The notes below the pieces were generated by a model. It did not search any database. It saw only the letters and a program-made list of their open reading frames with translations, and had not been told where the DNA came from. Below, piece by piece: positions 8,601 to 20,679 of a DNA stretch of 64,000 nucleotides. The stretch is from Sympetrum striolatum (taxonomy: Eukaryota > Arthropoda > Insecta > Odonata > Libellulidae). The DNA is taken from the NCBI GenBank assembly GCA_947579665.1, contig OX388350.1, positions 38,535,393 to 38,599,392 on the forward strand, in the 5' to 3' direction. The position numbers were made by a program, and so were the translations under genes. Positions within the stretch are counted from its first letter, which is position 1. Every line of letters begins with the position of its first letter.

Positions 8601-11600
8601 TTGAAAGGTTAGATGGAAGAAGAGGCTTTTCAATCTCAATCTTCCCTTAATAAAGACCTTATAGATTCTTACGTAAACGTAGGCTAAATACAAAACTATT
8701 CTAGTTGTGATATTGTATTGATACATGGAACTTTGAAATATCGTTTGAATTGATTGTGGCATAAGTTAACGACACCACCTATCCTTGCGATTAACTACGA
8801 CGGTATTATATCATAAATAAGTACATAAAAGAGTGGGATATGTGATTCGGATTACGTTTGCGAATCGAATTAAGCTCCCGCGGGGGGCTCTCTCTTCGCA
8901 TTAATGGCTTTTTAGCATTCGAAATACTCCCAAAAGGGGAGAATTATCCGGGGAGATGAAATCAAATTTTCAGAAATAAAATCTTAATGTAAGAATTCCG
9001 GGAGAAAATTCCCATTATTCCCTCGGCTTTGGGCTTAAGTGGGAATGAAATTGATTAAATGGATGCAAATGAATATTACGGATGTTTTATTAAAAAATAA
9101 ATTCCCCTCTCTAATGGTCTTAATGCAAAAAATCGGCGATTAAAATCGTGCAATTAAAGTAATCTTAATTTTCCGAAGAATTAACAGGACATGAATTTCA
9201 TTTGCGAAGCACTTAATATATTTTATGGCTTTAATGTCAGGAATTAAAGAGAAATATGAGCGAAAAATACGGTTAAGAAAGAGAGAAGAGCGTAAACGGA
9301 TGGAACACCGCAAATTTGGTTACCAGCCGGCATGCATTCAAATAGATGGAAAATTATACATTTTATAATACACTTAATCCATTCAAGGCTAAAATAAGAA
9401 AGAATCTTGGTCATAATAAGAAGCTGAAGAAAAAAATTGTCACAGTTATCATCACAGAAGTTGAATTAAAATGATTACTAATACTCGTTGATTTCTATTC
9501 TTATTATTTCCAATTTCATACTATTTTCCCAAATTCGGTTAAGTTCATTAAAAGAGAGAAAAATTATTTTAAGGATTTAGAGCTTGATAGTACTAGGTTA
9601 AGATTCATCTCATACCTTAAATTTTACGTAAAAGAATATCTCTCTCCTAGAAAGTTGTCAGTACTGGGAAATCTCATATTCGTATAAGGAACGAATTCAT
9701 CAAAGTTTTATTCCCTAGGCAATCTTTCTATAACTGTAAAATCTTTAATATCTCAGACAGTGGTTTCATTTACACTTGTAGAGGAACAACAAATTTGAAG
9801 GACAATCATAAATCAATCTGATTGAAGGTATAGTGAATAATTATTGATATATTAATAAACATTAATAAACATAACAATCATAAACAGAACGCATTAAAAT
9901 TGCGTTTGATTGTATTGTTGAATTTCTTAAGATGTTGGCTTATCCATCATACATTCATGAACGAGTTTCCATTTTTATTTGAACATTAAAATGGGAAATG
10001 AACTTATTAGAGTACACTTCATTATAGTATTTGAAAAATAGAATAAGAAAAGTACCATATATAAACAATACGAGCCTATCAGCATTACTTATACTTAAAA
10101 CATAACCTTACAAGTTGACCGTATTTGAATTGTCCAGTTTGTATAACCTGATTATATATAAAGAGAGAATGCGTCTATATTTGTTCTAGTTATAAACATT
10201 CTAACTCCTCTGGATTACCTCATACGCCACGATAATAAACAAATCTTAATCGAAATTATCTTTAATAAAGAATTCTTCTTTAAATTTAAGATTTGATTAG
10301 GAGAATACACAAGAAACTTTGTAACCCAATTAAAGAACTGAGGTCCAATGAAACTTACTTTGGTAAAATAGAAGCGCAGCAAGGGACATATTGTTCTGCG
10401 AAATTTACTTGAAATGGCAGGCGAAAATGAGGCTATAAAACTCTCCATGGATAGACATTGAGAACAACGAGATCCATTGTGAGGCTGATAATTAGATAGG
10501 AGAATGATTTAACTATAATTGACTCCATGGCCACTTAGAGTCTATGTGCAATTAAAGAGAACTAAGAACAACATTTATGCTTCATCTACGATGATGGCGA
10601 GATGCAATGGAAATTGAATTCTAAATTACCTGTATAGAATCCCGTTATCTACTAGAAATAAAATAAACTGTTATAAAGATGAGCTTCATTAGCTGCTTCA
10701 TTATAATTTCAAATTGGAATGATTGATAGAGAAAATGTCTTCCTACTAAGGACATTTTTCTGATGCTACAACGTAGCAGTGATACCTTTAATTGATCGCA
10801 TACGTAAATGGTTGATCATATGCGTAAAAGATTAGATATAACTATAGTATGACAATATAAACTCTCTTCAAGAGGTTTCTTGGGACGGAGGAGTTTATTG
10901 AAAACAATAACAATTTTAAAACAATCTAAATTAGTCAGCGAAGAAGGAAATATTAATAGCAACTTCAACGATGAAATTTTAAATAGCCTTTGAACGGGTA
11001 TAGTTTCATTATGAAAAGCATAATGAATTAATTTCCAATTTTCCTATACTGACGGAGTTTTTGACGAAGTGTTACGATTCGAGCTGGCGAAATATTGTAA
11101 CCTGCTTTCCAACAACTTACGTTTATCCTTCATGAGTTTTCTCCAATACTAAGTATATTTAAAATCTGAATATCACTGAAGAAACAAATCTATCTTATAC
11201 ATCACATTCTACAGGTGATAGTGGATAATAAAGAATGATATTCAACTTTACCAAAGCAGGTAGTAAGTGAAAGGTTCATAGTTTACAATCCATTGAAATA
11301 CTACCGCAATTAATCTATTAACACATTAATAAACCATAACACGGATTAAAGATCTGGTAATGCAAAGTTACGAAATGGAACCTATATAAGTAAATGCGCC
11401 AAGTAAATATCGGTAGTTTAGAAAAAAATGTTCTCTTCAGTTACCCTCACAAAGGAATGATTTAAATTTCACTTCGAACGTTTCAACTAAAATTCACTCA
11501 AAAAAAGTTATTTGTCATGTGTTAACCATCTATTTAATTCTGATTTTACTGATAAAAATTGTCATTTGAAGAATGTTGGCTAAATTATTACCATTAAATG

Positions 11601-12045
11601 TCGGACTAAATTATGCCTGTACTCCACCACTGAAAAGACCACACCGATATTTCAAAACTGTTTCCATCTGCATACTCAGCAAGATAGCTGAATTCACCCT
11701 ACACAGAGGAATATTCACAGCTTTTTTATTTCACACGGAAACAATGACTTCATGCACATTCATTTCGGCTTAAACCCAGCTTTTGCAACTCCCAAAATAG
11801 TCTAATGAACACCATGCATTCCAAGCTGTTTTTTAGTCCAGTTTCGCAGAGAACGAATGTGCTAATTCATTTCATATACCTGCGGCGGCATTTGTTTCCC
11901 TAAATAGCGTGTGGACGTCGGACATCCTAAAATTCCGCAACGCCCACCACAATTTTGGCATACCGCGTGCATAATCTTACCACATAGTCAGCTTTAAATT
12001 TCAAATTTTGTTTACGAGAGAGCGGGGAAATAGTATCACGTTCCT
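8601..12045. other. AT-rich DNA with no recognised gene
   Basis: This 3.4-kb stretch holds no frame longer than about 77 codons and no recognisable protein. A small patch at 8870-9300 is more GC-balanced. At about 10790-10830 a 20-bp block ending CATACGTAAA is duplicated once with changes. Otherwise I see nothing in it. Confidence 0.4.
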
Positions 12046-12049
12046 GCAG

Positions 12050-12121
12050 CCACCAGAGGTGCATGGTTAAGGTATCCGTCTGTGAACTATTCAGCCCGAA
12101 GGCCGGTTGATACCTCACCTC
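12050..12121 (+). mobile_element. tRNA-like SINE head
   Basis: An A-box-like TGGTTAAGGTATCCG (about 12064-12078) and a B-box-like GGTTGATACC (about 12105-12114) sit at tRNA spacing, with an anticodon-arm-like segment between. This fits a tRNA-derived SINE. The 3' CCA end and full cloverleaf pairing of a working tRNA gene are not evident. Confidence 0.45.
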
Positions 12122-12303
12122 CTGTAACATTGACCACTAACAAGGGGAGACTCTCACTTTTGTCCGGAGATTTTGATAAAAATTTTTGTGGTGATGCAGG
12201 AAGTGGAACAATGAAAAAAGTATTGGCGTTTTTGTAAATGGGCCTTAGTTTCGTTGCAATAATTAATTGAAATGTACAATCTGAGTATAGAAAACTCCGC
12301 ATT

Positions 12304-12432
12304 GCCATGGCCGGTGAATTGGTCCGGGGGGAATTCGTACGCGGGGAATTCATCCGCCATTACCGTGGCCGGTGAATTGGTCCGGGGGGAATTCGTACGC
12401 AGGGAATTCATCCGCGGGGAATTGATCCCCCG
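12304..12432. repeat. GC-rich tandem repeat, 58-bp unit
   Basis: Two units, at 12305-12356 and 12363-12414, are almost identical and contain GAATTGGTCCGGGGGGAATT followed by CGTACGC. A third partial unit follows. The base composition is far from that of the surrounding AT-rich DNA. Chance short frames in it translate to repeated NSPRT peptides and should be ignored. Confidence 0.85.
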
Positions 12433-12630
12433 CGCTGATGTTATTCAGTCATAGGTTAATAACTACTGCTATTCAGTCTTATGTTAATCTACACGCCATG
12501 GTTGTTGGTTAATGTTATAAATAAATTAACCGGGGGGGGGTGAGTTGGGTTGGGTGGGGTGGGGTTGGCTTGAGTTGGTAGTACAACATCAGCGCGGGGG
12601 TACGAATTCCCCCCAGATCAATTCACCGGG
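12371..12630. repeat. Inverted repeat enclosing a G-run tract
   Basis: The end of the tandem array (12371-12441, with a CCCGCGCTGATGTT end) is matched in inverted orientation at 12585-12630 (AACATCAGCGCGGG start), with one small deletion. The loop holds a run of G-blocks at 12531-12567 (GGGGGGGGG, GGG, GGG, GGGG, GGGG) that meets the usual spacing for an intramolecular G-quadruplex on the plus strand. The origin is unknown. It may be the end structure of a DNA transposon. Confidence 0.65.
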
Positions 12631-12859
12631 CGCCCCGCATTACATATCCGCGCTAGCTGAATTGGTAGGGAAAAAACCCGCTGTTGTCGAGTAATTCTCA
12701 GATTTTATATACATTTATTTTATTATATTCTATCTTGTTACTCACTGATAGGCTTAAGGACAATATTTATATTCTTGCACCCGATATCCAATCGAATAAC
12801 CTTGTTCCGACCAAATGAATTTCGATGATGGAGAGCCTCACTTAAATTATGATGAATGG

Positions 12860-13260
12860 TGGTTCGTAACAAGGTTTTCTGGGATCCTCGTAAGATCAAA
12901 TAGAGCGGTAATGAAGATTACAAGGATGAGGGGTGAGGTAGTTTTTCCTTGTTCTCCTCACTTAGCCAGAATACTATAAGAGGAACAGTATATGTAAATC
13001 TAGCGCCATGGCTCTAAGGGTAAAACTTTTCTTGGAAGTGCATAAGGAGAGATCTCAATTGGTGTCAATATTAAAGCATACCTCAGTATCATTTGTGGCA
13101 TCCTATCTATGAGCAAGAATGACAAAAGTTGATGAAAGTTGTAATTTTATACATCCTCTACAGGATATCAAATGAAAAATATTTAATTCATCAAGTATAT
13201 TGTTGCTGGGAAAGCTTCGTTGTATAAAATACTATAATTTATTCTTTCTACGGTCAGTGA
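12860..13260 (+). repeat. Dispersed repeat R1, copy A
   Basis: Contains the series TTTTCTTGGAAGTGCATAAG, GAGATCTCAATTGGTGTCA, then CCTCAGTATCATTTGTGGCA. A second plus-strand copy follows at 13280-13500 and an inverted copy lies at 28650-28900. No coding sequence was seen. Confidence 0.55.
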
Positions 13261-13279
13261 ATATTCTTAGATTCAAATG

Positions 13280-13500
13280 ATGGTTTTATACTTTGATAAC
13301 ACTTTTCTTGGAATTCCATAAGGAGAGACCTTAATTAGTGCGACTATTTATGTAGTTTACATTACTATTTATGTAGCTTTCCTTACCAAACCAGAATATT
13401 ATAAGCGGGAAAAATCCATCTGTGGAACAATTAATTTACGAGTAACGCTTTTCTTAGCTTCTTATATGGAGACACCTTAATAAATGATAATGGCGTGAAA
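13280..13500 (+). repeat. Dispersed repeat R1, copy B
   Basis: Carries CTTTTCTTGGAATTCCATAA and the TTAATTAGTGCGACTATTTA segment, matching copy A. A further weak partial match (CTTTTCTTAGCTTC, then ACACCTTAAT) lies at about 13440-13480. Confidence 0.5.
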
Positions 13501-13594
13501 TCGATCATCTCTAGCGTTAATTGGTGGAATGTCATTTTAAATACAGTTTAATGATAAAACTTATGCCATTCTACAAAATTGAGGAAAAACAAAA

Positions 13595-13637
13595 CAGTTG
13601 ACCGGTTTCGGCGACAATTACGCCATCCTCAGAACTC
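13595..13637 (-). ncRNA. Hammerhead-ribozyme-like motif
   Basis: On the minus strand the order is: a 4-bp stem I strand (AGTT, 13633-13636), CTGAGGA (13626-13632), a hairpin with stem GGCG/CGCC, then GAAAC running into ACCGGT, then GTC (13600-13602), and the matching AACT (13596-13599). A type I hammerhead has CUGANGA, stem II, GAAA, stem III, then cleavage after a UH base, closed by stem I. A minimal palindromic stem III is typical of copies in Penelope-like elements and retrozymes. One extra unpaired T lies between CTGAGGA and stem II, where the canonical core has a base pair. Activity is therefore doubtful. Confidence 0.4.
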
Positions 13638-13639
13638 AT

Positions 13640-15070
13640 TAGATACAGATATATAAAAATGTCGAACAAAAAACAGATTGATACGATAAATATAAAGCAG
13701 AACAATAAAATAATGATAATTCAGAACAATACAAATAAGATAATTACGTATGAAGAGGTATTATATTAGAATCCAACTTGCATTTAAGAGGTACTTTAAT
13801 GGCCTCTTCCTAAATTATTCGCCGAGCTTAAGTTTATAACGGAGACAGGAAGATAGTTTAGGAATTGAGCCAACGATCTGAAAGGAATTTAGGAAGATGT
13901 TTGAATCAGGGCCATTATTCAGCGTCACTATAACCTCAGTAACAATCTTGTAATCATAAGATTGTGACGTAAATGAATATTGTCATAAAACGTGTAGCAA
14001 ATGAAATGTACATTTTATCTATCCTGTACCAAACAAGAAATGAAAGACAGGTATTCCATTTATTATGACAAAGTAACAGAAAATGCTGCGTTTTTTGCTT
14101 TCTTCGGCACCCATTGAACACGGATGAGGAAGCTGCTCGAGAACAGCGTTCTTTGGGCCGTAAGTCTCCCCGGAATCCTTGTGAATAATGCAGAGGCGGG
14201 GTAATTCTGGAACCAGGGTTCCTCCCCTGTTTTAGGCAAATGTGTGAATGAGCGGATCGAAGTGGCTCTCTAAAGAAAACGTTATGAAGGAATGAAAAGC
14301 TGAGAATGGTCAGACCGTGAAGTTCTTCCAGAGTGCATGAGGGATCCGATTCATTGCCACGTACCACAATGGACGTGGTGATATGGATCGAGTCAACAGG
14401 TGCAATATGTGACGAAACGAAAAGGAACGGCTTCAACAGATTCAAGTATCAATTTTCACGAGTATATCTGTGATCCTAACGATGGAGGACGATGTTGGAA
14501 AGTTTTACAATATTTGGAAAGAGAAATAGAAAAGGTGCCACAATTACTTGAAGTATTTATATCATCATTTGACCCTTAATAGGCGAAGTTTTGCCCAAAT
14601 GGACCTATACTTCCAGGTAACTACGTAATTAAATTTTATATATGTCATTATAATGAAGAGTGTTTGTATAGCAATTGTATTGAAGTCGATAATGAGATGT
14701 TCTGTTTGAGAAGGGTTGTTGCAAATGTATGATAACAATTTCATGTAGGATTTTATAAGTTAGGCTAGAAATAATGTGACTAATTTCCACGTAGTGTATA
14801 CCTACCTGCAACTTATTTGTATATATTAACAATATTAATTACATAAGAAGGATTAAAATAGAAGGAAAAAATAAAAGGAAAGAACTGGGTTGTGGAAGAA
14901 AATCTCCACAACTCAAGGTTGATGTTTACTCTAAGCATCCCAAATATCACATAAACTGGAACAATTGTTTAGTCTTAAATATCAATATCGTAGTAGTATT
15001 AGTTGCGGACTACATTATTAGTGCCTTAATCGAAGAGAGACAGAAAGAGTAGATGATATTTACAAAAACT
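13640..15070. other. No confirmed gene; one long minus-strand frame
   Basis: The minus strand is open from 14445 to 13954 (163 codons). The translation shows no motif I recognise, and its composition changes along its length from AT-poor to AT-rich. A frame of this length is expected about once by chance in a window this size. The part at 14090-14420 has balanced GC. The rest is AT-rich without features. Confidence 0.35.
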
Positions 15071-15297
15071 AAATCCTATTTCAATAAAGAAAACTGAAAA
15101 AATCCCACACAAACAAACTAAAGGAAGATCACTACTTTCGACGCATAAGCGTCACCTTCAAGGGTTCTTTATCTCCAAGTCAAGTCATCTTCAAGTGTTT
15201 ATTCTCCACTTGAAGATGACGCTTATGCGTCGAAAACAGGATCCTTTGGTTCGAGTGTGTGTGATATTTTGCAGTTTTCTTTTTTAAAATAGGTTCT
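15071..15297. mobile_element. Foldback element with hammerhead-like arms
   Basis: Inverted arms of about 95 bp (15071-15165 and 15200-15297) share AAGAAAACTG, a CACACA-rich stretch, AAAGGA and TTCGACGCATAAGCGTC. In the right arm the plus strand reads TTGAAGA, then hairpin GACGC-TTAT-GCGTC, then GAAAAC (15210-15237). The left arm carries the mirror copy on the minus strand. This is the same motif class as at 13595. The loop contains a further partial copy (CAAGTCATCTTCAAG). No coding sequence was seen. Confidence 0.7.
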
Positions 15298-17998
15298 ACT
15301 TTCCTAAAGAAAAGGTTTATTTTTTATTTCTCTACCTTGATGGAACTCCACAATGTAACTCATGTACGCCAATTGATTTAATTCTCGCAAAATAAATATT
15401 CATAATATTTAAGATCATGCTAATCTGGCAAGCTACACGTGTATGGTACTTATGGACTTCTGCAAATATGTAAATATTAAAGCTAGACATAGGAAAAGAT
15501 CTCATGCATCAACCAGTGCGATAAAAATCAAATATTTGAAAGTCATAACTGAGTTCAGCTGCATTGTTAACGCTTTATTCTAGTATCAACAACATGCAAC
15601 GGTGTATTTGCTAGTCACTTCCATTTCAGAGGATGCTAGTAAATTTTATTGTGTTAGCTGTTAACATTAACCTAACCGTCACGATTTATTTGCATAGACG
15701 TGAAATTCGAATACAAACCAGAAGCCGTGTTTATTTAACAGGTCAAATGAATGAAAACGTTTACTCACTGCCAGATACTACACGTTTAGAAAGCTTTTGT
15801 TTGGTCATTCTGTCAACAGTCGACGAATTCGAAGCCTGGATGATTCCGCTAGGAGGTACAATTAGGAGTTTCAGAGGGAAAAGAGCTTCAATTAGGATGA
15901 TCATACTGTGACATTTCTTACATGTATTATAATCAATTTTGCATAAACTGTAAATTTAACATTTTTCGGGGTACCATGACTATCAAGTAAGACTATTGTT
16001 TATCAAACGTATACATTTAGGACTCAAGAATAATCACAAGTCCTATCATGATATCACGTTTACGGAAAGAGTGAAATACAATTTCCAGGGAGCCGAAGCT
16101 TTAATTTCTAACTAGCTTAAAAATTCGGAAAAGCCAAATGTACCATAATGAAATCGGTATGCTGTTGAGCAGCATTTACATATACGGTCAAAATATTGGG
16201 GATGTATGGTTGTGATATATACTCCATTTACCACTGTAAAGAGCGACTACTCATCGTGTTTTTCATTCCGAAATATTCATAAAATATTGCTTAACAAAAC
16301 CACCGTCGAATAAAGAAAAAATATAAAACTAATGAGCAAAGTAAGAGCAGGAATTATTTACAATGAGGTTAAATGTTCGCATCGAAAGAAACTTTTTCTC
16401 TGGTGTTATAAGGACTATGGCGAAAAGCCTACCTATACCCTAAAACTAACTCAATGAAGTTATTATTTGAGCACACAATATAGACTAACGTCTTTTAGGT
16501 CGAATGCATTGAAAAGGCAGGCAAAAAAATAACGATTAATAAAAGAAAAGGAGATAAATTAGCACTTTTTCCATGGTATTTAATTTAGAAACCGAGGAAA
16601 AAGTATCATTATACATTCTTTTCTTTTGCTGTAATAGAGTTCTACAAAACGATGCATTTTTCAGTGTATTTTATTAAATTACCGAGTATTCAAGAACTGA
16701 AAAATTTTAGATTTAACATTATTCATTAAAAAAATAAATAAATTTTATATTAAAACAGATCATTAATAAAACTAGACCATGTTGTCATAGGATGTAAAAA
16801 GAGGATAAATAACTCATGTACCCACAATATGATATTGAAATTTACTAAATAGATTTCCTAAGAATAAAACGCATCAAATCCTACCCTTAATGTTAAATAG
16901 CAGTTTTTCTTGCCAAGTACTTTAATACCGAAAATTATTAAAGAGTTAATTGTAGAGGCTATCTCGCGGATTCATTAAGGTCTCCCGTGGAGCTGCAACA
17001 AGCCTCAAATGATCGAAGATAGAAACGCTTAAAGCAAGGAGTTCAAAAGGCTTCAAAGAGATGCCATTAAATCCCGCCTCTTTTCCAACATCCGTTTGAT
17101 GAAATGAGAGCATTATCAACAAAGCTCTTGGCGTTTTTCGGGCGTAGAAAGTTTCGAGAACGCGTACAAAGATCGAAGCACGGAAAATGTGGGTCACCGA
17201 TATTTTTCGATGGGAAGCGACCTACATGAGAGGAATCATTGTTTCACGAGGAAAAGAGGCTTTTAAGTTCCCCTGAACAATCGAACGGAAAACAGACTTG
17301 ATGTACACGAAAGTTTAAATAAATTGAACGAGAGTACATCCGAGTGAATGGAATATTAGGGAAATAAAGGAGAATGAAGGATTTTAAAATAACGAGAAGA
17401 ACTTAAAGCAATGAAAAGAGTTTTGATGCGTCGTCAAAATCAGAGGAAGAGTAAAATCCCGTAACTTAATAAATATATATTAGTAATTAAATAATGATAA
17501 TTAATGTTTAAATACATCTAACAACATTTCAATAGAATATACAGTTATATACATAGCAGGAAGATATTTTTATTAGGAAAGAAAGGTCGATTATCAACAA
17601 TATGACCGTGGATTAAACTTAAATGCAGCGAAAAAGTTAAGGTTTCATATTCAATTAGTACAATTAGTAAGAGAGGTCATGATCACTTGTACAAAACCTC
17701 TTGTGAAATAATAATATCCACGATATCGTTAAAATTCTGCTTCACGAGATAGCAACAATATTCTGCGTGAATAACAAAATTTTGTAGTACATGTTCCTCG
17801 TATGATCTGATTTTCTTTCCACGTGCTTTAATAAAAGTAGTGAAAATGGAATAATCAACATCTTTATCCTGAATTCAATTTGTCGATTCTCTTCCTACAA
17901 TTGATTATTTAATATTAAATTAATTCATTGCGATGAATAGTGGAGGTAATTATGTTAAGGCGATCCATAATAAAAAATAAAAAATAATTTTAAATCAT
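15298..17998. other. AT-rich DNA, nothing recognised
   Basis: Short open frames at 15633-15911 (plus) and 16946-17197 (minus) show no known motif. The second lies in a GC-balanced patch (16950-17220). No repeat or RNA gene was recognised. Confidence 0.4.
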
Positions 17999-18064
17999 AC
18001 CTTGGGCCACAGTTATGAAAATATGTTTTTAATTTGACTCTAACCATTTAACTGTGGTCCAAAG
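17999..18064. repeat. Short inverted repeat (hairpin)
   Basis: Left arm 17999-18015 (CTTGGGCCACAGTTA) pairs with right arm 18049-18064 (TAACTGTGGTCCAAAG) around a 33-bp AT-rich loop, with one mismatch. It may be a tiny MITE or a transcript hairpin. Confidence 0.6.
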
Positions 18065-19440
18065 ATTACATTAAATGTATCTTATATATTCATTCCATCA
18101 TTACTATTGAAGTCGATCCCTTAAGTCCCGAAAAAATCAAAACTTTAGATTTTATAACAAGGATGATATTTTAGAGAGGATTTCAAATTAATCACGAAAA
18201 TACAACGATACAACGATACAAGCCATTCTACGAATATCGAAGGAAGAAAATTATTTCAAAAATATAAAATTATGGATTAAATATCATTCGTAGGGAAAGA
18301 TAATGTTTATCGTTTCATTTCTACCGTCACAAAAATACGAGCACCACTCGAGGAAAAGGCAAAAATCTGCACCGCAATAAAAACCCAATATATAAGAGAT
18401 CCCGAAATTCATTAACATAGGGGACGAGTATGGGACAAAAAGCAGTCGCTTCGGATTCCGCCATCCCTCGCGGATATCACCCCTTATTTAAAAAGAAAAG
18501 CACTCGAGGGACGAGTTAAAAGTGGGATTTAAATTGTCTCCTTCGTCAGGAGTGGAATAAGAGGAATCGGAGAGGAAATTAAGGAGGGCTTAGGATGTCA
18601 TGTACTGGAATGTGCGAGGAGGAATAAGGTCAAACTGGAGCATCTAGAAAGAGAGGAGACATCGTTTTAATTTCGCGTCTTGCCGAGGACAGCGAAATGA
18701 CGTCAGCTGCCATGAATGCGAAGATTATCCACCGCAGTTAAACGAGGCGAAGAAACACGGATCCCGATTCCGTACTATTATTGGACCACTCGCAAACGGC
18801 GGCGATGGTACTGTCGCAAGCGGAGATAAATCTTCTCGAAAGGTGCCTGGATGAATGACGTTATAATTCTTCCGAGAGTTTACATTTTGGTGTGCCGATT
18901 GCGGAGGGCATAATTCAATTGCGAGATGCAACCACGAAGTAGCGAGAATGAATGGCGAGATTAACATTGCGAATGGTAGGATGCTAATTTGAAAATTTCT
19001 GAAACACCGACGGGAGGACTGAGATAGCATAGCATTCATAAAATCACATGTAGCATACTATTCCCTTTTTGGTTACCCCTGCTAACAGCCTCGTTTATTT
19101 CAAATGCTTACTTATGATTCCCACTCCCTATACACATCATAGTCCTTTGTTATCAACTTCTACAGACAAATACTGCCCGAAGGTAATGATAAATTTGAAA
19201 AAGGGTTTCTCCTGCTAGCGGATACATAATACATAAATTAAATCCTCCCTCCCTCAATAATGTTAAAAAAAACTCATTTTGTAATAGATTAATTGAACAT
19301 TGAAACACCTTGCCTGGGAGTATTTTGCAAATTTGTAGAACGTTTGTTAGAGAAAAGAGATGTTTTTGTTAAAGTTATGTAAGTTGGTTGTATGTTTTGA
19401 CAAAAATAATTGTTCCTAATTGTTAAGAGTACTGGTTGAT
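18065..19440. other. No gene; GC-balanced patch at 18340-19040
   Basis: The patch has many CpG-containing blocks and a minus-strand frame of 104 codons (19039-18725) without recognisable motifs. A short tandem (ACGATACA repeated) lies at 18202-18220. Confidence 0.35.
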
Positions 19441-20190
19441 TGTTTTATAAGGTTTATTTTATTCCAATGTAAGTTTTATGATTACTGCCTAATTGAGGTT
19501 TTCGGATGGTTCTAGGACAAATGCCAGGCGGACGAATGTTTTTCTCAATACAAGAGATCATTCACTTTGTAATTTTTTAAAATTATAACTATTTATAAAA
19601 CGTATATTATATTTCTATATTGTATTATACACCACTGCCACCAAGTCCTGCACCTACGTGTAGTGATATGTATACTAATAATAATAGAGTTAAAAGCTTC
19701 AAGGGCCGTTGTTTGTTAGTAATCCGCCCCAAACCGCGGGGGTTAGGGATCTTCGTGACTGTGGTAATGCGGGCATATTATACTCGATTCGAACACTCTG
19801 GCAACTAAGTTGCCATCTTCGGGAGTTGATGAGAACATTCAGTTGTCGACTTTTAGGAGATTTTTAACTCTGTTATAGTGACACAGCTGTGTTTATTTTT
19901 CTGGGATCAAGTCCCAGTCGCCACTATATTTAATTCCCAAGTTCACTTTACATCCTTACAGTTAGGCAATATAAAAAAGACAGTGGTGCATATCCAATGC
20001 ATAAGCTACAGGATACACACAATGTAAATAACGTATTCATATTTCAGCCTCGCAGTTTGGCAACCGGCAAAACATCCATGGCCATGCGTTGCATAACCTG
20101 CAGGATGCTCTTTTACCAAAGACACCGGAATACATATCCTGAGAAAAGTTATCCTAAATGTTATGGAATCATAAGAAAACAAAGCAAGTA
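19441..20190. other. Possible repeat tail and palindromic block
   Basis: The GGACAAATGCCAGGCGGAC block near 19513 resembles the putative LINE tail at about 1590. At 19798-19829 the minus strand reads CCCGAAGATGGCAACTTAGT followed by TGCCA, an 8-bp stem close to the hammerhead-like motif class, but the following GAAAC core is broken by an insertion. No protein was found. Confidence 0.35.
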
Positions 20191-20679
20191 CAGTCAACTC
20201 CAGTTTATCCGAATTGATCGGGACGGCGGCCGGTTCGGATAACAAAAATTCCAGATAAACTGAAGTCCCGCGTGAAACACACCAAATTGCGTCAATACCG
20301 CGAAATATGATCGTAAAACGTGCGTATGTAAAATGCTATTGATATAGTTGTGAATAAGCCAGCATGTTTTTGACTGAAAAATTTGTGTTGACAAGTTAAA
20401 AAGGCGCCAAAGTATGATTGTAAACCCAAAGTTTTTAAATGCTGAATAACAAAGCTCGTTTATTTTGCATTCTTACAGAAAAAATCCGCCTTATTTGGCA
20501 GTGGGGAAAAAACAGGAGTTTTAATTTTATTATCAACTCTTTTGAATAATATTGGGTCGCGATGGTATTCGGTGGGTGGGGGTGGGGTAGGTGCATTCGG
20601 GAAAGTTTGTTCGGATAAAGCGGATATCGGATAAAGCGGATATCGGATAAACGCGATTCGGATAAACGGGAGTTTTCTG
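20191..20679. mobile_element. Pogo-like MITE, 489 bp
   Basis: The ends are inverted copies over 24 bp with 3 mismatches, each beginning CAG and containing GTTTATCCGAAT. They are flanked on both sides by TA (20189-20190 and 20680-20681), the target duplication of the Tc1/mariner/pogo superfamily. Starts in CAG with GTTTATCCGA-type inverted repeats are characteristic of pogo/Tigger elements. No transposase frame is present, so this is a non-autonomous copy. Internal sub-repeats of CGGATAAAGCGGATAT (about 20616-20660) repeat the terminal motif. A G-rich run (about 20571-20590) lies inside. Confidence 0.8.

Noticed and set aside
12087..12454. Frames encoding repeated NSPRT-like peptides
   Set aside because: They are translations of the 58-bp tandem repeat and are present in several phases and on both strands.
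13954..14445. Minus-strand open frame of 163 codons
   Set aside because: No recognisable domain. About one frame of this size is expected by chance in a 64-kb two-strand search.
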